From: Anaerolineales bacterium
GTDB taxonomy: Bacteria > Chloroflexota > Anaerolineae > Anaerolineales > E44-bin32
Length of the DNA stretch: 8,551 nucleotides
Assembly (NCBI GenBank): GCA_011772595.1
Contig: WVZH01000326.1
Location: forward strand, 77,485-86,035
Direction of reading: 5' to 3'
Shown here: one piece after another, positions 1 through 5,445 of the stretch
How the letters are laid out: every line of letters begins with the position of its first letter
How positions within the stretch are numbered: position 1 is the first letter of the stretch
Program-made: the position numbers and the translations under genes
Notes under the pieces: model-generated
Databases searched by the model: none
What the model was told of the DNA's origin: nothing
Seen by the model: the letters and a program-made list of their open reading frames with translations, nothing else

Positions 1-131
1 TGGCGTCAGGGAGCAGAGCTGTGATGAGAGTCGTGCGAGCAACCAGTGGCGTCATGGAGGGGGAGGGAGCCATGTTGTGGTTGTTCGTCATTCTATTACT
101 TCTTTTCCTGGGATTGAGGAGCACCCCGTGA
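1..131 (+). CDS. 3' end of a membrane-transporter subunit gene (probable NuoL/NuoM/Mrp-type antiporter subunit), 5' end outside window
   Basis: The frame whose codons begin at position 3 is open from the left edge to a TGA at 129-131. It gives 42 visible residues: a basic stretch, the motif GVMEGEGAMLW, then one very hydrophobic segment (LWLFVILLLLFLGL) and a short polar tail. The visible layout of an EGEG-type amphipathic lead-in followed by a final membrane helix resembles the C-terminus of large proton-antiporter subunits of the NuoL/NuoM/MrpA/MrpD kind. That assignment is inferred from the motif and from the neighbouring NuoN-like gene. The stop overlaps the next gene's GTG start by four bases (GTGA), which argues that this is a real upstream cistron and not a free-standing 19-residue peptide from ATG 72. 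Existence as a coding end is fairly sure; the family is uncertain. Confidence 0.6.
   Translation, partial: ASGSRAVMRVVRATSGVMEGEGAMLWLFVILLLLFLGLRSTP
116..121 (+). promoter_or_regulatory. Ribosome binding site deciding the GTG 128 start
   Basis: GAGGAG lies six bases before GTG 128, close to ideal spacing. Together with the GTGA overlap at 128-131 it favours GTG 128 over GTG 77. The purine-rich run before GTG 77 is better explained as codons for the upstream gene's EGEG motif. Confidence 0.65.
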
Positions 132-748
132 TTGAATGGTTGCAACAGTATGCGACGATGGCGGCGTGGGGAGCTGCAATTTCTGGTGGATTGTTAATCC
201 TGTGGGATGATAGAAGGCTTCTCATACTAACTCTAGCCATACAGTATCTTCTCGTCGCCTGGCTCGTTAGCCTTATCTTGCCTATCCAGATTGCAGCAGC
301 AAAATTGGTTGCGGGGCTCATGGCCTGCACGATCTTGACGATATCGCTTGCCAATGCAGACTGGAGCGCACAAAATGGAATCCCACGCACCATACCCTTT
401 GGGCGACCCTTTCGTCTGATTGCCGTCTTGCTCGTGTTATTCGCAGCCGGTGCGGTGGGCGGTGATAATTGGATGATGTTACCCGGTCTCAAACCCGAAG
501 CCATTTTAGGAACAACCTTCCTCATGAGTTTAGGCATACTTCATCTTGGGTTGTCTGAAGAACCTATCCGTGTGGGCATGGGAATTCTGACGATGATTTC
601 CGGATTTGAAATTTCGTACAGTGGGATCGAACCATCGCTAGCCGTGATAGCTATGCTTGCGGTTATCCATTTGGGAGTAGCGCTTGTTGTCGGTTATCTG
701 CTCTTGCAGCGAATTCCGGTCCAAGACAGCACGGAGTCTGCCGAGTGA
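128..748 (+). CDS. Small multi-pass membrane protein of an antiporter/complex I-like operon (NuoK/HyfE-like guess)
   Basis: From GTG 128 this encodes 206 residues that are almost entirely hydrophobic. I count about seven membrane segments, near residues 10-26, 31-51, 54-74, 95-112, 125-142, 147-164 and 170-193, with no signal peptide or soluble domain. The last two helices (GMGILTMISGFEISYSGIEP followed by a long hydrophobic helix) recall the layout of NuoK, MrpC and HyfE subunits, including an acidic residue (E161) near a membrane boundary. That likeness is weak and is only inference. The gene overlaps both neighbours by four bases (GTGA at each end), so it is translationally coupled between two transporter-type subunits and probably belongs to the same membrane complex. 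An in-frame GTG at 77 would add 17 polar residues but would overlap the upstream gene by 55 bases, so I reject it. No sign of damage or transfer. Confidence 0.7.
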   Translation: MIEWLQQYATMAAWGAAISGGLLILWDDRRLLILTLAIQYLLVAWLVSLILPIQIAAAKLVAGLMACTILTISLANADWSAQNGIPRTIPFGRPFRLIAVLLVLFAAGAVGGDNWMMLPGLKPEAILGTTFLMSLGILHLGLSEEPIRVGMGILTMISGFEISYSGIEPSLAVIAMLAVIHLGVALVVGYLLLQRIPVQDSTESAE

Positions 749-2142
749 GTGCGCCTTTTTTCATTTTCGTAATCACGGGAATCGTGGCGCTGCTCGTCCT
801 CCCAGTCCGCGGTCGTACCAGGCTCGCCGCAGGGATTTCAGCCGTAGGTGCGGTGCTGATCGCAGGATTTACGCTTGGAGCCACATTAGAAGAGCCATTC
901 GTCCTTCTTGGCTTGCCGATCAAACTTGCAAACACATGGAGGGTGCTAGGAAGGGCGTTGGTCCTGGATGAAGGCAATCGTGCGGCCGTCGCCTTTCTTT
1001 ATTTTGTAGGAGCGTTCGTGTTCGGTGGAGGATGGATATCAAGACCAAGCCGAGCCTTCTACTTTGTCGGGTTAGCATCGCTTAGTGTCGTGGCGGCATC
1101 ATTTATGATTCGTCCTTTCCTCTTCGCAGCAATCTTCTTAGAGCTGGCAGCGATGGGAGCGGTTTTGCTCCTTGTGTCGAGGGATTCTCCGGCCAGAAGT
1201 GGCGGTTTGCGCCTCTTGATCCTTTACAGCTTGGCCATGCTAGCAATCCTGATTACGGGGTGGATCCTCGAAAGCGTCGGGGTTACGACAGCGACACCTG
1301 ATCTCGCGTATCGGGCGACGTTGCTGTTGGCATTGGGTTTTTCCATCTTAATGGCAGTCCCGCCTTTCCACTTCTGGCTTCCTACTGCGGCAGGAGAATC
1401 TAATCCCTATGCCTTAGCGTTTGTCACCATCATCTTACAAAGCGCTGGGTTGTTCTTCATGTTGCGCTTTCTTGACACCTATGCCTGGCTTCGGGAGAGT
1501 GAGATCCTTTTTGTGGGGATTCGATTCGCGGCGACGGCGATGGTTTGCCTGGGAAGCCTATGGGCGTTGGCTCAAAGATCGATATCGAAATTGATGGCTT
1601 ATGCTCTGCTCACCGATTTCGGGGTCATGTTGCTTGCAGTTGGTACGAACAAGCCCGAAGGATTTTTGCTGGCTTTGGGCCTGACAAGTGTGCGCGCGGT
1701 CAGTGTTACCGTGCTTGGCATAGGGTTGACCGCACTGAATCGAAACGAGCCCGATCAAGACGAAGGACAGTATCGGGGAGCAGCCTATCGTGCTCCATTT
1801 GCCGTTGCGGCGGTGTTGGTGGGGTTGTTATCTTTGGCTGGCTTTCCCCTAACGGCGGGATTTCCGGGGCGCTGGGCTTTCATTGCTACTCTCACACCGG
1901 TTGATCCTTTGGCCAGTGCCTCCATCCTTCTTGCGTTGCTGAGTTTGGGGGGGATGGCATTGCGGTGGGCGGGAATCTTCTTTAGCGCCCAACAAAGCGA
2001 AGCTCCCGGTTCACGATCGCGCCTAGAAAATCTGTTTATCGCCAGCGGGGTATTGGTTTGCGTGCTGCTGGGTATCTTCCCCCAACTTCTTTACCCATGG
2101 GTTGTACAGGCAGCCGCCGGGATGTCTCAATTGTTACCTTGA
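745..2142 (+). CDS. NuoN-like proton-conducting membrane subunit
   Basis: This 465-residue polytopic membrane protein belongs to the complex I/Mrp antiporter superfamily (Proton_antipo_M type), whose members translocate H+ or Na+ in NADH dehydrogenase, Mrp and group-4 hydrogenase complexes. Visible hallmarks are an intramembrane Glu in FLEL (E133), the PPFHFWLP motif (206-213), QRSISKLMAY (278-287; family form DxKrllAYSS) with K282, and SLAGFPLTAGFPGRW (363-377), which matches the NuoN signature SLAGIPxTxGFxGKF. Length is close to the usual ~480. The lysine normally five residues before the PFH motif is Leu202, and the TM8 position usually Lys or similar reads Gln232, so classical pumping may be altered. 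Start is GTG 745, in a GTGA overlap with the previous stop and eight bases after GGAG (733-736). It is the last gene of this operon; a new promoter follows. Which complex it serves cannot be told without the upstream genes. Confidence 0.88.
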   Translation: MSAPFFIFVITGIVALLVLPVRGRTRLAAGISAVGAVLIAGFTLGATLEEPFVLLGLPIKLANTWRVLGRALVLDEGNRAAVAFLYFVGAFVFGGGWISRPSRAFYFVGLASLSVVAASFMIRPFLFAAIFLELAAMGAVLLLVSRDSPARSGGLRLLILYSLAMLAILITGWILESVGVTTATPDLAYRATLLLALGFSILMAVPPFHFWLPTAAGESNPYALAFVTIILQSAGLFFMLRFLDTYAWLRESEILFVGIRFAATAMVCLGSLWALAQRSISKLMAYALLTDFGVMLLAVGTNKPEGFLLALGLTSVRAVSVTVLGIGLTALNRNEPDQDEGQYRGAAYRAPFAVAAVLVGLLSLAGFPLTAGFPGRWAFIATLTPVDPLASASILLALLSLGGMALRWAGIFFSAQQSEAPGSRSRLENLFIASGVLVCVLLGIFPQLLYPWVVQAAAGMSQLLP

Positions 2143-2161
2143 GTTTTCAGAAACTTCGCTG

Positions 2162-2170
2162 TGCTATAAT
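2162..2170 (+). promoter_or_regulatory. Extended -10 promoter for the coiled-coil gene
   Basis: TGCTATAAT is a perfect TATAAT hexamer preceded by the extended -10 TGn element. No convincing -35 sits at 17 bases (TTGAGT at 2139-2144 leaves a 20-base spacer), but extended -10 promoters tolerate that. It lies in the 57-base gap after the NuoN-like gene. Transcription would begin around 2177, giving a leader of roughly 23 bases before ATG 2200. Confidence 0.6.
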
Positions 2171-2180
2171 GCGCGCGTGT

Positions 2181-2190
2181 TCGCTAGCGA
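2181..2190 (+). repeat. Perfect 10-base palindrome in the leader
   Basis: TCGCTAGCGA is its own reverse complement and sits between the predicted transcription start and the ATG, touching the ribosome binding site GAGGT (2189-2193). It could be a small operator or could fold over the Shine-Dalgarno sequence. At ten bases it could also be chance. Confidence 0.3.
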
Positions 2191-2199
2191 GGTAGTGCG

Positions 2200-3360
2200 A
2201 TGGAAGCAGAACAAATCGAGAAGCGACTCGAATGGTTGGACGAACAAAGGCGAAAAGATGCCGAGGAGATCAGCCGTCTGAAGGAAAAAATATCTAGTAT
2301 GGAAGAAACCCTCGAAAAACAAACGCAGCAGGGTGTGGAATTGTCTGGCGAGATGACACGCTTATCGGCGTTGGCATCTCGCATTCACCAAATCGATGAT
2401 ACCCTGGTCGGTCACCGTAAGGAAGTTTCCCGGCAACTAAAAGATGCGGAAGAACGCCGAACGGAAAAAGAGAAGGCCATCGAGAAATTGCGCAAGGTGG
2501 ATTTAAAAGAACAAGCAAAGGCGATGGACGATTTGCGCTCGGATCTCTCCAAGCTGAGTGAGGTGCGCGAAATGTTAGATTCCCGTAGCAAAGAGGAGAT
2601 TCGAATCACTCGAGACCTGGACGGCATGAAGAAGCGCATCGAGGATTTCATGGCTACTGACGATAACCGGGCGCGGACATTTGCCTCCATTGAAGAAGGG
2701 CGCAAGCAAGATGCCAAGAGGGTGGCTGATCTTCAGACCGAAGCCTCTGAATTGCGAATGAAGACCGACCGATTCCATGGGGAACTCGATACCGTAGAAG
2801 ATCGTGTTCGCCGGCTTGAGGTTCGCACTGCGGAAATATCTGCAAGTGAATCCGAAGTTCGAGAAGCACAAAATTTACGCTTCGAGCAGCAAAATTTGAA
2901 ATTGGTGGAATTTGAACGTGCTTGGAAGGGTTGGGAAGATCGATTCGACGCTTTTGAGAAGAGGGGCGGCGAACTTGATGAACGGATGCTGATTTACGAG
3001 GAGATTTATCGCAATCTCAAGCAAATGAAAGACGATTTAGACGCGATCATCGAACGATTGGAACGAAGAATCAATGAGATTACGGAGATGCATCGGCTGA
3101 ATGCAGATCGAATGAAGCAGGAATGGACAACCTTCCAGGCGGATGATCAGAAACGTTGGAACACATACAAGCTCACGTCAGACGAGCAATGGCGGGAGCA
3201 CAACAGGCTGCACGAAAAAATCGCTTCGCAACTCGAAATCCTTGATGAGAACGCGTCTAACGCATTGAGGACACTTAGTGAGATCCAAGGGGCTGATCAT
3301 CAACGCCTGATGCATATGATCGCCATGTTCAGGGAATGGGCAGTAGATGCTGAAGAATAG
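2200..3360 (+). CDS. Long proline-free coiled-coil protein of unknown function
   Basis: The 386-residue product is dominated by Glu, Lys, Arg, Asp, Gln and Leu, with heptad-like spacing from end to end (for example IEKRLEWLDEQ at the N-terminus and LDAIIERLERRINEITEMH at 280-298). It contains no proline and no cysteine, and has no signal peptide, membrane helix or nucleotide-binding motif, so it is probably a cytoplasmic, mostly helical rod. Near the C-terminus three tryptophans are spaced exactly eleven residues apart (W309, W320, W331), suggesting a change from heptad to hendecad packing. W242 and W245 lie in AWKGWEDRF. Start ATG 2200 follows GAGGT (2189-2193) by six bases. It has its own promoter and is separated from both neighbours, so it may be monocistronic or read into selB. 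I do not recognise the family; SMC-like annotation would reflect only composition. Coding status is certain, function unknown. Confidence 0.88.
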   Translation: MEAEQIEKRLEWLDEQRRKDAEEISRLKEKISSMEETLEKQTQQGVELSGEMTRLSALASRIHQIDDTLVGHRKEVSRQLKDAEERRTEKEKAIEKLRKVDLKEQAKAMDDLRSDLSKLSEVREMLDSRSKEEIRITRDLDGMKKRIEDFMATDDNRARTFASIEEGRKQDAKRVADLQTEASELRMKTDRFHGELDTVEDRVRRLEVRTAEISASESEVREAQNLRFEQQNLKLVEFERAWKGWEDRFDAFEKRGGELDERMLIYEEIYRNLKQMKDDLDAIIERLERRINEITEMHRLNADRMKQEWTTFQADDQKRWNTYKLTSDEQWREHNRLHEKIASQLEILDENASNALRTLSEIQGADHQRLMHMIAMFREWAVDAEE

Positions 3361-3363
3361 ACC

Positions 3364-3450
3364 ATGATGACGAAATTTACGGATGAATTTCCCTCTGAAT
3401 GGCATTTTACAGAAGGTGAACTCAAGCGGGGTTCAACTACTCGTTCGTGA
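3364..3450 (+). CDS. Doubtful 28-codon ORF between the coiled-coil gene and selB
   Basis: ATG 3364 begins three bases after the coiled-coil stop and runs to TGA 3448-3450. The peptide is hydrophilic and contains DEFPSEWHFTEGELKRG, which is not low-complexity. There is only a weak AAGAA-type ribosome site. If the TGA were read through, the frame would continue 16 codons to TAA 3499-3501. It may be a small coupled gene, a decayed remnant or chance. Confidence 0.2.
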   Translation: MMTKFTDEFPSEWHFTEGELKRGSTTRS

Positions 3451-3496
3451 CCTCTCGATTCACACTTTGCTCGTTTAATAATCACGGCACTTACCT

Positions 3497-3502
3497 CATA
3501 AT
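3497..3502 (+). promoter_or_regulatory. Candidate -10 element for selB
   Basis: CATAAT matches the -10 consensus at five of six positions. No good -35 lies at the proper distance and there is no TGn extension. Initiation would fall near 3509, giving a leader of about a dozen bases before ATG 3521. selB could instead be read from the coiled-coil promoter. Confidence 0.3.
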
Positions 3503-3520
3503 ACGGGGTTGAATGGAAAA

Positions 3521-5413
3521 ATGAAGGTTATTGGTACGGCAGGTCATGTGGACCATGGTAAATCGCAGTTGGTGCTTGCGCTCACTGGGATCGATCCAGA
3601 TCGCCTGGAGGAAGAGAAGTTACGCCAAATGACGATCGACCTCGGATTTGCCTGGATGAAACTTCCAGGGGGGGAGGATATTGGCATCATCGATGTTCCT
3701 GGACACCGTGATTTTATCGAGAACATGCTCGCTGGTGTGGGAGGTATTGATGCCACCCTATTTGTGATCGCGGCAGACGAAGGCGTGATGCCACAAACCA
3801 GAGAACATCTAGCCATACTTGACTTGCTCGAGATCAAGCAAGGCGTCGTAGCATTAACCAAGGTCGACTTGGTGGAGGATGAAGACTGGATTGATTTGGT
3901 CTCTGAGGAAGTTCGTGAATTGCTAAAACCGACCAATCTAGCAAAAGCCCCGATCGTTCCTGTATCTATAGTGACAGGGCAAGGTATCCCGGAGCTCGTT
4001 GCAAAGCTCGAATCGTCGATCGCAGAGGGCGCCCCACGACGAAATCTAGGCCGACCGCGTCTCCCCATTGATCGGGCATTCACGATATCGGGATTTGGAA
4101 CAGTGGTGACAGGGACTCTAATTGATGGAAATCTGGTCGTTGGCCAGGAGGTTGAAATCCTCCCTGCAGGGTTGGAAGCGCGGGTGCGCGGCCTGCAGAC
4201 ACATCAGGAGAAAATCAAGAACGCTATTCCCGGCAGCCGAGTTGCGGTGAATATATCTGGAGTTGAGGTTCGACAGCTAAAACGAGGGGACGTTGTTTGC
4301 ACACCTGGGGATTATATGCCCACGCGCTTATTGGACGTTCGCTTTCGCTTACTTGTGGATGCTGTCACATCGCTTCGTCATAATATGCAGGTCAAACTCT
4401 TTCTCGGTGCAGCACAAAGGCTGGCTCGCGTGCGTGTTCTCGAGCGTGAGGCGCTCAAGCCTGGCGAAGGGGGTTGGCTTCAATTGGCATTGGATCGATC
4501 GATTGTCGCAGCAAGAGGCGATCATTTCATTTTGAGACGACCTTCTCCCGGCGCCACATTAGGCGGGGGCAGAGTGGTAAACCCACACCCGTCCCGACGA
4601 TATAAACGTTCGGATAAGAAGATCCTAGATCAACTCCAGCAGCTGCTCCAAGGTACACCAGGAGATATTCTTACACAGTCCTTGGACGCTTTGAGCGTAG
4701 TGTCGCTAGGGGAAGCATTAGAGCATGCGAGATTAGAGGACGCAGCTGCAACGGCAGCGATTACAGAGCTCACTCAAGCTGGTGAATTGATCCTTTTCGG
4801 TGAATATGGAGCACAACCTACCGATGACACTCTCGTAACGAGCCGAGGTGCATGGGAGGAATTACTCCAGCGTTTCGCGCTCGAACTGCAATCCTTTCAC
4901 AAATCTAATCCACTAAGGGTTGGGATGCCACGCGAAGAGTTGAAGAGCAAGTTAGGCATTGCAGCCAAATCCTATCCTCTTGTTCTTGAAAAAGTGCTTG
5001 AAGAAGGGGTGATCATTGAAGAGCACGGACGATTGAGAGACGCCAAGTATGAGGTCGTGCTTCTGCCGGAACAACAGGCGCAAATTGACCGGTTGCTCGC
5101 CCGCTTCCATGAGGCGCCATATACGACACCAAGTGTAAAAGAGTGCCTTCAGGCGGTAGGGACCGATTTGCTGACATATCTATTCGAAATCAGTACATTG
5201 ATACAACTCAGTGCCGATGTTGTCTTCCGGGTAGAGGATTACGAGCAAATGGTTGCGGATATACGACGCTTCCTTGAAGCGAACGACACCATTAAGGTGG
5301 GGCAGGTGCGAGATCTCTTCGCGACATCGAGGAAGTATGCCTTGGCCTTGATGGAGCATTTAGATTCGATTGGTCTCACAGTGCGCGAGGGAGATGAGCG
5401 CCGGCTCTCATAG
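3521..5413 (+). CDS. selB: Selenocysteine-specific translation elongation factor SelB
   Basis: SelB is the cytoplasmic GTPase that carries selenocysteinyl-tRNA(Sec) to ribosomes paused at UGA codons marked by a SECIS hairpin. From ATG 3521 the protein has 630 residues (E. coli SelB has 614). The G domain shows the P-loop GHVDHGKS (8-15), switch I RQMTIDLGFAW (35-45), DVPGH (58-62) and TKVD (113-116). The domain II signature LPIDRAFTISGFGTVVTGT (181-199) and domain III ending in GGGRV follow. The C-terminal winged-helix repeats (about 365-630) end in VRDLFATSRKYALALMEHLD (596-615), a SelB hallmark for SECIS binding. TTG 3509 would add four residues but has no spaced ribosome site; ATG 3521 gives the usual MKVIGTAGH start, with only a weak GGA nearby. 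It stands alone on its strand, with no selA, selD or selC in view. It converges with the amidohydrolase across 32 bases. Confidence 0.93.
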   Translation: MKVIGTAGHVDHGKSQLVLALTGIDPDRLEEEKLRQMTIDLGFAWMKLPGGEDIGIIDVPGHRDFIENMLAGVGGIDATLFVIAADEGVMPQTREHLAILDLLEIKQGVVALTKVDLVEDEDWIDLVSEEVRELLKPTNLAKAPIVPVSIVTGQGIPELVAKLESSIAEGAPRRNLGRPRLPIDRAFTISGFGTVVTGTLIDGNLVVGQEVEILPAGLEARVRGLQTHQEKIKNAIPGSRVAVNISGVEVRQLKRGDVVCTPGDYMPTRLLDVRFRLLVDAVTSLRHNMQVKLFLGAAQRLARVRVLEREALKPGEGGWLQLALDRSIVAARGDHFILRRPSPGATLGGGRVVNPHPSRRYKRSDKKILDQLQQLLQGTPGDILTQSLDALSVVSLGEALEHARLEDAAATAAITELTQAGELILFGEYGAQPTDDTLVTSRGAWEELLQRFALELQSFHKSNPLRVGMPREELKSKLGIAAKSYPLVLEKVLEEGVIIEEHGRLRDAKYEVVLLPEQQAQIDRLLARFHEAPYTTPSVKECLQAVGTDLLTYLFEISTLIQLSADVVFRVEDYEQMVADIRRFLEANDTIKVGQVRDLFATSRKYALALMEHLDSIGLTVREGDERRLS

Positions 5414-5445
5414 TGGTCATTCGACGTTTTCCCCCAGATAAACGC
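5414..5445. other. Convergent intergenic gap without a clear terminator
   Basis: This 32-base gap separates the stops of selB and the amidohydrolase. The only pairing is a five-base CGTTT/AAACG stem (5425-5444) with a ten-base C-rich loop, too weak to call a terminator on either strand. Termination may be Rho-dependent or occur inside the opposing gene. Confidence 0.4.

Larger units (their letters stand above)
3361..3520. other. 160-base gap upstream of selB
   Basis: This is the longest gap between confident genes. Besides the doubtful 28-codon ORF and a candidate -10, I see only short chance-level inverted repeats (TGAAC/GTTCA at 3417-3435; CGTGA/TCACG at 3446-3486). There is no tRNA, no recognisable riboswitch and no terminator hairpin with a U-tract. 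Confidence 0.5.

Noticed and set aside
77..127. GTG 77 as the start of the first complete membrane gene
   Set aside because: It would overlap the upstream frame by 55 bases. GTG 128 has a well-spaced GAGGAG and the same GTGA overlap as the next junction.
72..131. Free-standing 19-residue hydrophobic peptide from ATG 72
   Set aside because: The same frame is open to the window edge and reads as the C-terminus of a longer membrane protein.
88..537. 149-codon minus-strand ORF opposite the small membrane gene
   Set aside because: It is antisense to a well-supported coupled gene and has no recognisable domain.
3448..3490. Bacterial SECIS element after the TGA at 3448
   Set aside because: Only four- to five-base pairings are visible and no stable apical loop can be drawn.
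3509..3520. TTG 3509 as selB start
   Set aside because: The GGGG before it touches the codon with no spacing, and ATG 3521 gives the standard SelB N-terminus.
3544..4083. 179-codon minus-strand ORF inside selB
   Set aside because: It is antisense to the conserved G domain, has Ser/Arg/Pro-rich shadow composition and shows no motif.
5424..5444. Possible terminator between selB and the amidohydrolase
   Set aside because: Only a five-base stem with a ten-base loop and no proper U-tract on either strand.
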